Positions 38,182 to 46,671 of a stretch of DNA of 64,000 nt are shown one piece after another. This DNA comes from Tolypothrix sp. FACHB-123 (GTDB lineage: Bacteria > Cyanobacteriota > Cyanobacteriia > Cyanobacteriales > Nostocaceae), in the NCBI RefSeq assembly GCF_014697075.1, contig NZ_JACJRE010000013.1:62001-126000 (forward strand), read 5' to 3'. The notes beneath the pieces are model-generated. The model was not told the DNA's origin, did no database searches, and was given only the letters and a program-made list of their open reading frames with translations. Each line of letters begins with the position of its first letter. The first letter of the stretch is position 1. The translations under genes were made by a program, and so were the position numbers.

Positions 38182-38838
38182 TCAGCTTTTTTGGCGGGAA
38201 TGGTAAGCTGCGATCGCTAATTCTTTAGCTTTCTGGTGTGGGCTACCCCGAATTGCCTGTTTTGCCTCCTCTATAACAATTCCAGCTTGAGCAGCTGACG
38301 AGTGAATATTTGCAATCAATCTACCGTAGCTCCACTGATGGACGCTCACTCGGTACTCTTTGGCATACTTTTTTTGTACTTCTATAATGTCTGATTTCTG
38401 TTCAGCTTTGGCTTGAATCTCACTTTGAATTTGTTCTCGTTTATTGTCGAGATTAGGGATCACAATACTACCAGCCTTATATTTTTGTGCGATCACTACA
38501 ATCTCTTTAGCCAATAATCTGTCCACATACTGCCCTAACTCTGTTTCTCCCATTTGATTCGGTGCAGCCAGAGTTTGAGCTACCTGACGTTTGTGGGATA
38601 AGGTGTGTTTTTCTTGCCGCTGTCGATTGAGAAGTTTGTAATTACTCCCCAAAAGTTGTTTAATACTGCGGAAAGTAAGCACTTTACCTGTAGAGCCATC
38701 AACAACTGCTACTGTTGCAGGTTTTTCGAGACCAATGCTGACACCGACAAGAATATGAGATTGCCCTTTATATAAGGGCTTGCTGGGACGAGGGAAGGGG
38801 TTATTAATTCTAGCTAATGTGGAGTTTTGTCTTGTGAT
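38182..38838 (-). pseudogene. cas12k: Cas12k, C-terminal remnant
   Basis: About 218 codons, open on the minus strand from the IS boundary to a TGA stop. Readable blocks are HILVGVSIGLEKPATVAVVD (the degenerate RuvC-I region without a catalytic Asp, typical of Cas12k), RSIKQLLG, ELGQYVDRLLAKEIV, KYAKEYRVSVHQWSYGRLI and QAIRGSPHQKAKELA near the end. Full-length Cas12k is about 640 aa, so roughly the first two thirds are missing, cut at 38838. A GTG at 38682 opens a shorter frame but is internal to the domain and no real start. The nuclease-dead effector can no longer guide transposition. Confidence 0.92.
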
Positions 38839-38916
38839 AAGTAAGTCGGCGTAAAAAAATCAAACTATGTTAAGATAAGTAAATACGTAGGATGTATCTA
38901 CTAAAGTTACCTGTAT

Positions 38917-40016
38917 ATGGGCGCTCGTTTAAGGGTATTCCTCACTCGTGAACAAAACCGCACTCTGCTAAACCTCAGAACTGCTGATGTACCCCAGAAA
39001 GTCAAAGACAGAGCAGAAGTGGTCAGATTAAACGCAAATGGCTGGTATGTAGAAAAGATCGCATTTCACTTTAATTGGACTGAGCAGACGGTGAGAAGTG
39101 TTTTGCATAATTGGCAGAAGCTAGGTGTAGAAGGGCTTTGGGAATTACCCGGTCGAGGGGTAAAACCAAAGTTGAAAGAAGATGACATTATATTTTTGGA
39201 AGAATGCCTGAGAAATGAACCACGCACGTACAACAGTCATCAACTTGCTCAAAAATTAGAACGCGAACGCAAAATTCAGATGAGTCCCGATAGATTAAGA
39301 CGGGTACTCAAAAAAAGGGGAGCCAGTGCGTTGGGCGGCTCTGCCGACTTGAAGCAACTGGCGTGGTCATTTGGAAGCGTGGAAGGAAGAGCAACAAAGA
39401 AAAACAAGACCCAGTAGTACGCGAACATAAACAAGCAGACCTTGAAATGCTAGAACTAGCTGCTGCGACTAGAGAAATTGATCTAAAGTATTTGGACGAA
39501 TCAGGGTTTTGTGCATGGAGCGAACCGGGTTACACGTATTACTTCAAAGGCGAACAAAAGCATTTAGAACAGACTAATCGTCGCGGTCGTAGATTAAGTA
39601 TTATTGGTTTTTTTCAGCCTTTAATTAGTTTTATTTACGGTTTAGTTATTGGGGGCGTGAAAAGTGTTTCTTACATTCAAATGATGGAACGAGAAGCTCA
39701 AGAAGCCGAACAAAGTGGACGCCTAAGAGTCATAGTACAAGATAACAGTTCAATACATCGATGCAAGGAAGTTCAGCACTTATGGTCAAAATGGGAAAGC
39801 CAGGGTTTGTATATCTTCTTTTTGCCTAAATATTGTTCACAAATGAATCCAATTGAACTGGAATGGCAACACCTCAAAAAGGATGAATTATCGGGGCAAA
39901 TGTTTGATGATGAGTTAGACCTCGCCTACGCCGTAATCGACGGGGTTCAGGCTAGGGGAGAGCGAGGAAGCTATACAACAGAGCGTGTTAAATTTTACTC
40001 CAATTCCTCTTCTTAA
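38917..40016 (+). pseudogene. IS630-family transposase, frame broken by a 41-bp repeat
   Basis: First part 38917-39321: N-terminal helix-turn-helix (VEKIAFHFNWTEQTVRSVLHNW) and linker up to LKKRG. Second part 39363-40016: DDE catalytic domain with DESGF, VQDNSSIH and MNPIELEW. Between them sits the palindromic repeat 39322-39362. Without it GGA joins GTG in frame and gives a single protein of 352 aa ending in TAA, the normal family length. As it stands the first frame stops at 39417, so the transposase should be inactive in cis. Confidence 0.9.
39322..39362. repeat. 41-bp palindromic repeat inserted in the transposase
   Basis: The ends GCCAGT and ACTGGC are inverted, with GCGTTGGGCGGCTCTGCCG inside. 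It is the GCCAGTGCGTTG...GCAACTGGC type dispersed through heterocystous genomes. Its length is not a multiple of three and it causes the transposase frameshift. Confidence 0.85.
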
Positions 40017-40056
40017 CTTTTCGTTACACACTTAGAAATTTTTCCGCTGACTTACT

Positions 40057-40140
40057 TAAGACAATGTTTGGTAACAAAGCTATAAACCCGTTAGTCATGC
40101 TTTGAACTTTATCCCAAGCTGCGGAGATTTCTGCATTCAT
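40057..40140 (-). pseudogene. 5' remnant of an MscS-like mechanosensitive channel gene
   Basis: ATG at 40140 with a clear ribosome site (GAGGAA at 40151-40146), then 28 codons starting MNAEISAAWDKVQSM and ending ALLPNIVL exactly at the IS edge. This matches the start of cyanobacterial small-conductance mechanosensitive channels, where a membrane segment should follow. It lies 32 bp after the ion channel gene on the same strand and was probably the third gene of that operon. The rest is not in the window. Confidence 0.65.
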
Positions 40141-40172
40141 GAAGTTTCCTCATTAATTAATCTTTGCTAACG

Positions 40173-40988
40173 TCAACGCTGTGAATTTTGATGCAATAAT
40201 TCTTGAATTTCCTGCCGCAACGCTGCGATTTCACTCTGAAGCATTTGAATAGATTTCGCTCCAGCTAACTCTGCTTCATCATCATCGGCATCACGGCCAA
40301 TAAAAAACGTCGCTAAAGTTGCAGTGACATAGCCAAACACGGCAAACGCATATAACGCTAAGAAAAAACAAAGCACCCGTCCTTCGGGTGTTTTGGGCGA
40401 ATAGTCAGAACCCATCGTTGTCATGAGCATTGCTGTCCACCAGAAAGCAGTGCTGTAATCGTGCAGCCCTGATTCCACAGGAACTTCGTTTTCAAATGCA
40501 TACATCCCTGCTGCTCCTATCACAGTAACGATCGCAGTTAATGCCACAATATAACCAAACCCTCGACGGCTAATACTTGCTCCTAAAACCCGCATTCCTC
40601 GGTTAGCACGAGTCATGACTCGCAACAGTTGTAGCCCTCGTACAACCCTGGTTGTTCGTAGTATCCGTATAACTCGTATAATCCGAAAACTACGCAGTGC
40701 TGGCAACATTAGAGAAATAGCTGTTAGCCAGTTGTTTTTGATATAAGAAATTTTATGAGGAGCGATCGCTACTTTCAGGAGAAAATCTAAGATAAAAATA
40801 ATCCAAATAGTGATGCTAACGGCTTCCAGGAAAGGGTTTAACCCCCAGACTATCTCGATTATGAATAGTGCCAGCCATACAAAACCCAGCACCAGCATTG
40901 GAATTTCTAGCCAATCTTCCAACTGTTGCAAGACTTCGCCGCGTTCTTTTTCTAGGGCTTGCTTTTGGGAAAGCTTCAGACTACTCAT
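40173..40988 (-). CDS. Six-segment ion channel (voltage-gated K+ channel-like) with unusual filter
   Basis: Protein of 271 aa. The segment near 105-135 (RSFRIIRVIRILRTTRVVRGLQLLRV) has Arg every third residue, like an S4 voltage sensor. The pore region FWWTAMLMTTMGSDYSPKTPEGR has TMGSDY where K+ channels have TVGYG, so ion selectivity is uncertain. The C-terminal coil (about 245-268) may assist assembly. It begins 8 bp after the DUF389 gene, so the two are an operon. Confidence 0.82.
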   Translation of the reverse strand: MSSLKLSQKQALEKERGEVLQQLEDWLEIPMLVLGFVWLALFIIEIVWGLNPFLEAVSITIWIIFILDFLLKVAIAPHKISYIKNNWLTAISLMLPALRSFRIIRVIRILRTTRVVRGLQLLRVMTRANRGMRVLGASISRRGFGYIVALTAIVTVIGAAGMYAFENEVPVESGLHDYSTAFWWTAMLMTTMGSDYSPKTPEGRVLCFFLALYAFAVFGYVTATLATFFIGRDADDDEAELAGAKSIQMLQSEIAALRQEIQELLHQNSQR

Positions 40989-40996
40989 AAATGGGC

Positions 40997-42280
40997 TTAT
41001 TGTTTACTCGCAGGTGGTTCTAGCACGTTGACATCAACTAAAGGTGTGACATTTAAATCCTGTTTCAATAATTGAGCTTGAATTGATTGGGTGAGGCTAG
41101 AACCTATTTCTTCATTAGACGCTGTAACCCCCGGTTGACGCTGCACATAAACAACAGATAGCAGGGTATCCTGACCTGTAATGTTGGATCGTGTGAAGCG
41201 CACATTCGACTCGACCAATTTTGCTAAACCAACTTGCTCTACAGTTTTCTGGACTTGGGCGTTAGCACGTTGGGCAAGGCTAGAGCGTTGGAGATTGGGA
41301 GAATTGGAGAACTGCCAAGTTAGTAAAAGAGCCAATGCGATCACTGTTATCGCCAAGGCAATAGTAAATACCCGTTTTTTACCACGCTGATAGCGAGTTG
41401 CTTGAGGAGACAGCCCATAAATTCGGAACAAGAGGGCTGCTGAAAAGTTGATGCCACATAGTTGCAAAAACAGTAAGAACAGTCCCGAAATTGCCATATC
41501 CCACCGACCAATTGCACTTGCCATACCCACAATTCCCGCAGGTGGAGCTAAGGAAGCAGCAACTAACATTCCGGTTGCTGCCCCAGAGACTAAACTACTC
41601 CGGTCTGACTGAACCAAGGTGAGTGCTCCGGCGGCTCCGGCTACCAATGGTAAAATCACTGCCACTGCTGAAATCTGGCTACTGTCTAGCATTAGACTAG
41701 TGGGAATTTCTTGCCTTAAGATTAGGCTAAGTAGCCAAGTAGTAGCAATTGTGACTGATAAAGCAGAAAAATATCGTAAAATACTCCGCCCTAAGAGTTT
41801 GCGATCGCCCCATGCAGTTGCGATCGCTGTATTCATCGCCGGGCCTGCAAACGGAGCAATCAGCATTGCCGCCACTAATAAGTAAGTTGTATTAGTATAC
41901 AAGCCAATCCAGACCACAAAGCCTGCAAGCGATGCATAACTAAGAAAACCTCGCCAAGAGCCAACACTTTGCAAACCAGAAAGAAAAATCTCAATCGGAC
42001 TGCGTACTTCCACATCCACAACTTGCTGGGCTGCTTCCGATGCAGGTGGTTGCAGAGCGATCGCACCAGTTGGTATGAACGTGATGTGTACTTTGGGCAA
42101 GTCTTGCAATTCCTCTAGAACTTTCCCAACTTCTCGATTAGAAACGTGAACAATCACCACATCAATGGGTTCTTCTGCATTTCCTTCAAATCGTGCCAGA
42201 TTTGTGCCGTTATGAGATTTGGCAATATCAATAACTGCTTTTCCATTTCCTCGTGGTACTTGGATAATGAGTTGACGCAT
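40997..42280 (-). CDS. DUF389 (TIGR00341-type) membrane protein
   Basis: Protein of 427 aa. The N-terminus (1-80) is a soluble alpha/beta domain starting MRQLIIQVPRGNGKAVIDIA, followed by six or more membrane segments from about 110, including MLIAPFAGPAMNTAIATAWGD and SLAPPAGIVGMASAIG. The extracytoplasmic C-terminal part starts near 340. Function of the family is unknown. First gene of an operon with the ion channel and the broken mscS-like gene, which suggests a role in ion or osmotic homeostasis. Confidence 0.85.
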   Translation of the reverse strand: MRQLIIQVPRGNGKAVIDIAKSHNGTNLARFEGNAEEPIDVVIVHVSNREVGKVLEELQDLPKVHITFIPTGAIALQPPASEAAQQVVDVEVRSPIEIFLSGLQSVGSWRGFLSYASLAGFVVWIGLYTNTTYLLVAAMLIAPFAGPAMNTAIATAWGDRKLLGRSILRYFSALSVTIATTWLLSLILRQEIPTSLMLDSSQISAVAVILPLVAGAAGALTLVQSDRSSLVSGAATGMLVAASLAPPAGIVGMASAIGRWDMAISGLFLLFLQLCGINFSAALLFRIYGLSPQATRYQRGKKRVFTIALAITVIALALLLTWQFSNSPNLQRSSLAQRANAQVQKTVEQVGLAKLVESNVRFTRSNITGQDTLLSVVYVQRQPGVTASNEEIGSSLTQSIQAQLLKQDLNVTPLVDVNVLEPPASKQ

Positions 42281-42794
42281 TTTACCCTCCTACAGCTAAC
42301 CATGTTGCTTTTTAAGGCGATAACTCTACTACCCAAAGAAATATTTTTTTTTAAATGTATCTCATACTCAATCAACATTGTTTTGATTTATTGCTTGGTT
42401 TGGGAAAATTGGTATAGCAAAAGGTTTCATTACATTATCGTTTTAGATTTACATTAAATCTAAATAGTGGAAAACACGTGAAGGAATCAGCTATTTTTTT
42501 CATTTCTTACCCAGGGTTTAATTTTTATCGGCTACATTGAAAATTTTGATGTCTGTATGAATTATTCAAACGCTAATTCAAACACCTAAAATTTTATTGT
42601 TTCGCTTAATCCATTAGATATTTCTTAATGAATAAGTAGAATCAGCCTATAGTAGTATTTTAAGATGTATTAGAAATCTATCCCCGAAATCTGCACTATT
42701 TAATAATAGTATCGAAGCATTAGAAGAATGATTGATTGAAAAAAAGGGGACATAGATTGTGATGCAGTTAACAAAAGTGGTTCTTCGGTTAATT
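42281..42794. other. AT-rich intergenic region
   Basis: I see no gene, tRNA or convincing hairpin. The left end is upstream of the DUF389 gene and should carry its promoter. The right end borders a transposase remnant. Confidence 0.5.
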
Positions 42795-42958
42795 TTATGG
42801 ATAATTAATAGTAAAATGCCAGTTTAATAAACTGCGTAATCTAAAATTACTAAAGTTACGAAAGCCATATCCAAGCCTTTTAATTAACTTGAGTTTATTA
42901 TTAATTTCTTCTACAATACCACTCGTAAAATTATAGTCACTATATTTCAGTAAATTCT
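42795..42958 (-). pseudogene. ISL3-family transposase, C-terminal remnant
   Basis: About 54 codons on the minus strand ending in TAA. The block GIVEEINNKLKLIKRLGYGF followed by RNFSNFRLRSLLNW is the hallmark C-terminus of ISL3 transposases. No start, no ends and no other part of the element were found. Confidence 0.8.
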
Positions 42959-42998
42959 AATAATTACCATAAAACTACCGGAAGAGCCAGTTTTTCTT

Positions 42999-44294
42999 AT
43001 GGAAGAATCCTTGCAGATTACTATTTTGATCAGTGTAACGGTTGTGGCTGGTATTGCTGCTCAAGTTGTTGCTGGTTATTTTCAAATTCCTAGCATTGTC
43101 TTACTACTGTTATTTGGGATTCTTTTAGGGAGAGATTGTTTAGCTTTCTTAGATCCATCTTTGTTAGGTGTAGGTTTAGAAGTTGTAGTTTCGCTGTCAG
43201 TGGCGCTGATTTTATTTGAAGGTGGTTTAAATTTACAACTAGGAGAGTTAAAAGAGGTTTCTACCAGTCTTCGCAATCTTGTTACTTTGGGAGTATTAAT
43301 TACTTTATTGGGGGCTGGAATAGCTGCACACTGGCTTAGTGAATTTCCTTGGACAATTGCTTTTCTTTATGCTTCTTTAGTAGTCGTCACAGGCCCAACA
43401 GTGATTAATCCTTTACTCAAACAAATTGGTGTTGAAAAACAAGTTGCAACACTTTTAGAAGGAGAAGGCGTTTTTATTGATCCAATTGGTGCAATTTTGT
43501 CTGTAATTGTGCTGCACTTTGTCCAGAGTGGAAATGTACAACCCCTAATCTTAATTAAAGGTTTGGTTTTGCCTTTGGGTATCGGTGGAGCAATTGGTAT
43601 CAGCGGAGGCTGGTTACTATCTCAACTTCTCAAGCAAGATAAATTCCTCTTGCAAGAGCTAAAAAATCTAGTTGTTTTAGCTAGTGTTTGGGGTTTATTT
43701 AGTTTAGCGCAAGTGTTGCAGGGTGAATCTGGTTTAGTGGTTGCTGTAGTTATGGGAATAGTTTTAAAAGCTAGTCACCTATCTTCAGAGCCTTTGCTGC
43801 GTCGCTTTAATGAACAGTTGAGCATTTTATCTAATTCAGTATTGTTTATTTTATTAGCAGCAGATTTATCAATTGCAAGTGTTTTCGCTTTGGGTTGGGG
43901 TAGTGTGCTGACGGTTTTAGTCTTGATGTTGATAGTGCGTCCTGTTGATGTTTTGATATCTACCTGGAATCAAGCTTACACTTGGCAACAGCAATTATTT
44001 TTATGTTGGGTTGCTCCTCGTGGAATTGTAGCTGCTTCCTTAGCTTCTTTGTTTGCAGTTTCACTGGCAAAACACGGTATTAATGGTGGTGATTCGATTA
44101 AGGCTTTAGTATTTTTGACAATTATGATGACAGTCTTTTTCCAAGGGCTGACAGCTGGTTGGGCTGCCAGCTTGCTTAATTTAAGTTTAACTAGTCAACC
44201 CGATCAAAAGTGTTTACAATCAACCAATGATTATATCAATACACAAATAGCTGACGACAAAAATAGTACTGTTGCTAAATTAGTTGATTCTTAA
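42999..44294 (+). CDS. Na+/H+ (cation:proton) antiporter, CPA1/NhaP type
   Basis: Membrane protein of 431 aa with about 12 segments. Motifs include ALILFEGGLNL, VVTGPTVINPLLKQIG and EGEGVFIDPIGAILSV, with the transport Asp, plus WVAPRGIVAASLASLFAV near 350. The hydrophilic tail is short (about 40 aa), without a TrkA-N domain. It would exchange Na+ or K+ for H+ across the cytoplasmic or thylakoid membrane. Apparently monocistronic. Confidence 0.9.
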   Translation: MEESLQITILISVTVVAGIAAQVVAGYFQIPSIVLLLLFGILLGRDCLAFLDPSLLGVGLEVVVSLSVALILFEGGLNLQLGELKEVSTSLRNLVTLGVLITLLGAGIAAHWLSEFPWTIAFLYASLVVVTGPTVINPLLKQIGVEKQVATLLEGEGVFIDPIGAILSVIVLHFVQSGNVQPLILIKGLVLPLGIGGAIGISGGWLLSQLLKQDKFLLQELKNLVVLASVWGLFSLAQVLQGESGLVVAVVMGIVLKASHLSSEPLLRRFNEQLSILSNSVLFILLAADLSIASVFALGWGSVLTVLVLMLIVRPVDVLISTWNQAYTWQQQLFLCWVAPRGIVAASLASLFAVSLAKHGINGGDSIKALVFLTIMMTVFFQGLTAGWAASLLNLSLTSQPDQKCLQSTNDYINTQIADDKNSTVAKLVDS

Positions 44295-44650
44295 TTCAAA
44301 TTCGGCGTTGCATAAATGCGGCATGATTCATCGGGCTACGCCCCTTTTCTCTACGAGAGGCTACGCCAACGCAAGCGCTAACACCTAGAGGCGCAGAAAG
44401 GATAAGGAGTTTTAAATTTCAATACGTGCAATTTCATCCCTTAATTCAGCAACGCCAAATATTTATTATTTGTAATTTTTACTTGCAACAATCTTTTTTT
44501 TATTTTTAACCTTACAGACCAATTTTGATGTTTGAGGAAATCACATAAAATTTACATCAAAATAACTCGCTAATATAAACCCAGAGAGTGAGGAAAGAAA
44601 CACGGGAAATGATTAGTCTGGAAAATAAGGGTAGCAAAGAGTAATGATTT
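44295..44650. other. Intergenic region with a GGCTACGCC-type repeat
   Basis: A dispersed palindromic repeat with CTACGCCCC and CTACGAGAGGCTACGCC lies at 44333-44370. No further gene seen; the right part should carry the promoter of the next gene. Confidence 0.5.
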
Positions 44651-45085
44651 ATGAATCTGACAAATCGCCATCAGCCAATTTACGTATTTGAGCTTACTCC
44701 AGAAATATCACTAATTTGGACTACCTTAGGTTCATTATTACCTTTAGCTTATGCAACTTCACCTGGTAATTTCTTCCGCCGCAATAGTTTTATTGTAATT
44801 GGTCTAGCACCATTAATAGTGATTGATATTATTTGTTTACTACTACTAGCAATTTTTCCTCAAGCACCTTGGTTAATTTGGGTAATTGCATTCAATACAG
44901 GAGGTGCAATTGGCGATATTTGGATGGCGGTGCAATTATTACGTTGTCCACAATCAATTCGAGTTGAAGATAGGGAAGAAGGCGTGGCAATTTATGCACC
45001 TGCTAATGTGACTTGTCGAGAGCTTCCTTTTGATCAAACTGATAAAAGTAGACCTCGTTCAGTTGTAAAATCCTTAAATAAATAA
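44651..45085 (+). CDS. DUF3267-like membrane protein, apparently missing the N-terminal half
   Basis: Protein of 144 aa with two or three membrane segments (about 20-35, 45-65, 72-95) followed by IGDIWMAVQLLRCP and VEDREEGVAIYAP, which resemble the C-terminal half of DUF3267 putative zinc peptidases. The HExxH segment expected in the first half is absent here and I did not see it upstream, so this is either a shortened gene or a remnant. The assignment is by eye and tentative. Confidence 0.5.
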   Translation: MNLTNRHQPIYVFELTPEISLIWTTLGSLLPLAYATSPGNFFRRNSFIVIGLAPLIVIDIICLLLLAIFPQAPWLIWVIAFNTGGAIGDIWMAVQLLRCPQSIRVEDREEGVAIYAPANVTCRELPFDQTDKSRPRSVVKSLNK

Positions 45086-45127
45086 TTATATTTTTTCAAT
45101 TTTTACATATCAATTACAAGGAGATAC

Positions 45128-45730
45128 TTGATGATTACTGGAACTCAACAAATTGGGATTCTCAAAACCAATAACCCTAATAACCAGAATTTGCAAATTA
45201 ATATTCGTTCTGGCCCATCGCTAAACAGCAATGTTAAACTCACAAAACCCGCTGGTACTCGTGTGAGTATTCTGGAGAAAAATCAGCCTTCTGGTGATAG
45301 ATATTCTTGGTATCGTATCCGGTATGGAGATGGTACTAACGATATCGGTTGGGTACGTGAAGATGTGATTAATATTGTGCCAAATCCCAATCCATCAGAA
45401 TCAGATACGCGGTTGTTTTTTGAAACTCAAAGCCGACAAGTGCGTATTTATGGAGGGGAACAGTCGTATATGAATGTATACGTTAAGGCAACAGATAGCA
45501 CAGACTTACTACGTGCTACTGCGGTGCGAATCCCCAAAAGCGATAATTACCAACCCTGGATTAGCTACATTGCACTTAAAGATAAAAATGTCTATCAAGT
45601 GCGATTTATTCCTTTGACTCAAACTCAATCAGGTGAAGCTGAATTGATCATTGGTGACAGCAATAATGGTCGTATTTCTTGGCAGGAAAAAGGTTTTAGT
45701 ATCCAAGGTTATGAGTATAATCGATTGTAA
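45128..45730 (+). CDS. Bacterial SH3-domain protein
   Basis: Protein of 200 aa. Residues 1-75 form an SH3b-type domain (INIRSGPSLNSNVKL, then SWYRIRYGDGTNDIGWVRED). The rest (about 90-200) is a beta-rich domain I do not recognise, ending GFSIQGYEYNRL. No signal peptide is obvious. ACAAGGAGATACTTG precedes the ATG, a strong ribosome site. It lies 42 bp after the DUF3267-like gene and may be co-transcribed. Confidence 0.75.
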   Translation: MMITGTQQIGILKTNNPNNQNLQINIRSGPSLNSNVKLTKPAGTRVSILEKNQPSGDRYSWYRIRYGDGTNDIGWVREDVINIVPNPNPSESDTRLFFETQSRQVRIYGGEQSYMNVYVKATDSTDLLRATAVRIPKSDNYQPWISYIALKDKNVYQVRFIPLTQTQSGEAELIIGDSNNGRISWQEKGFSIQGYEYNRL

Positions 45731-45804
45731 AGAAGGTTTAAGGTAAGAATAAAGCGATCGCAAGCAACGCTAAGCGATCGCTCAAAATTATAAATCTTCC
45801 CTAT

Positions 45805-46671
45805 TTATTGCTTATTGCCCTTTTCCACAACTGGAAGACCTTCGCTATCTATATCTAATTCTTCGCGCCTAACTGTCTCACTAGCCTCTACTGTATCGGT
45901 ATCTACAACCTTATTAACTCGGACTTCCTCGCGTAAAACAGCTTCTTTGGAAATATTTGGCGTTTCTTCGTAAATTTCTATACGAGCAACTTCACCATCG
46001 TGGAAGGCGTTTTGAGGATTGCTTGGTGTTGTATCTGTAGGATTTACACGCTCAATTATCACACGCTCTTTTTCTACGGGGACGGCTACACGAGCCGTTT
46101 CTGTTTGTACGTGTTTGCCAATTTTTACTTCACCAGCTTTGCGGCGTTTTTTGTTGGCTACTAAACGTTCTTCGTAAAGTTTCAGACTTTGTTTATCATG
46201 GTTATCAATGTTGTAAAGTGAAGGTTCTTGCTCGTAGTTGTAAGTGCTGCGATCGTACATGGCAGGCTGTGTTATATCAGAAGTGGTAAGAGAACCTCGA
46301 TACACGCCACGGACTCTCTCCTCATAGTCGTAATCAACCTTTTCTAAATCATCAAAATTAGGCAGATTTTCTACTTGCTCCTTGGTTAAGCCTTTGGCAT
46401 AAATGTGCTTTTCCGTGTAATGAATGTCAGCTAACCCAACAGGTAACAAAACCTTTTTACCAAAAACCCAGAAACCTGTATCTACAACAAAATAGCGGAA
46501 GTTACCTGTTTGCTCATCAACTAAAATATCTGATAATGAGCCTACTCTTTCATTACGGTTAGCATAAACATCAAATTTTTTGATGTCATCTAATTCAAAG
46601 GAATCCTCTTGGTAGTTGGGATAAAAATCTTCAAGCTTTACAAGTGCCATATTATTTGCCTCAGAGTTCAA
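45805..46671 (-). CDS. PRC-barrel plus DUF2382 protein (AvaK/YsnF-like)
   Basis: Protein of 288 aa. The N-terminal PRC-barrel (about 25-105) has SLSDILVDEQTGNFRYFVVD and VFGKKVLLPVGLA. The C-terminal DUF2382 domain (about 155-270) has RLVANKKRRKAGEVKIGKHV and VPVEKERVIIER. This two-domain layout is that of AvaK, an akinete-associated protein of Anabaena variabilis, and of stress-related YsnF proteins. The N-terminal half is closely related to the protein encoded at 53532-54047. Start at MNSEANNMAL; an internal ATG seven codons later (MALVKLEDF) matches the paralogue's start and is possible. Confidence 0.87.
   Translation of the reverse strand: MNSEANNMALVKLEDFYPNYQEDSFELDDIKKFDVYANRNERVGSLSDILVDEQTGNFRYFVVDTGFWVFGKKVLLPVGLADIHYTEKHIYAKGLTKEQVENLPNFDDLEKVDYDYEERVRGVYRGSLTTSDITQPAMYDRSTYNYEQEPSLYNIDNHDKQSLKLYEERLVANKKRRKAGEVKIGKHVQTETARVAVPVEKERVIIERVNPTDTTPSNPQNAFHDGEVARIEIYEETPNISKEAVLREEVRVNKVVDTDTVEASETVRREELDIDSEGLPVVEKGNKQ

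Larger units (their letters stand above)
37166..38838 (-). mobile_element. Remnant of a type V-K CRISPR-associated transposon (CAST)
   Basis: This stretch keeps, in order, one transposon end (37166-37250), a delocalised homing crRNA (37336-37367), a CRISPR array (37470-37722), a tracrRNA with promoter (37910-38181) and the 3' third of cas12k (38182-38838), all in the arrangement known for cyanobacterial Cas12k/Tn7-like elements. It sits immediately after a tRNA gene, the usual attachment target. tnsB, tnsC, tniQ, cargo and the far end are missing and the break coincides with an IS630-type element. TCAAA (37161-37165) may be one copy of the 5-bp target duplication; its partner is not in the window. 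Confidence 0.93.
38840..40056 (+). mobile_element. IS630-family insertion sequence
   Basis: About 1217 bp with inverted ends AGTAAGTCGGCGTAAAAA (left) and AGTAAGTCAGCGGAAAAA (right, complement), flanked by TA on each side, the IS630/mariner target. It carries one transposase gene (38917-40016), broken by a 41-bp repeat. Left flank is cas12k, right flank an mscS-like gene, so the two sides do not belong to one target. Confidence 0.88.

Noticed and set aside
38182-38682. 166-aa ORF starting with GTG, taken as a small TnpB/OrfB-type transposase
   Set aside because: The frame continues upstream to 38838 with conserved Cas12k sequence, and the tracrRNA and V-K repeats lie next to it, so it is the truncated cas12k.
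38917-40016. Two-ORF transposase made by programmed frameshifting
   Set aside because: The overlap coincides with a 41-bp palindromic insertion whose removal restores one frame; no slippery sequence is needed.
40057-40140. Second CAST end near the mscS fragment
   Set aside because: No TGTAC terminus or TGTCA-type repeats are present there; only the IS end and mscS codons.
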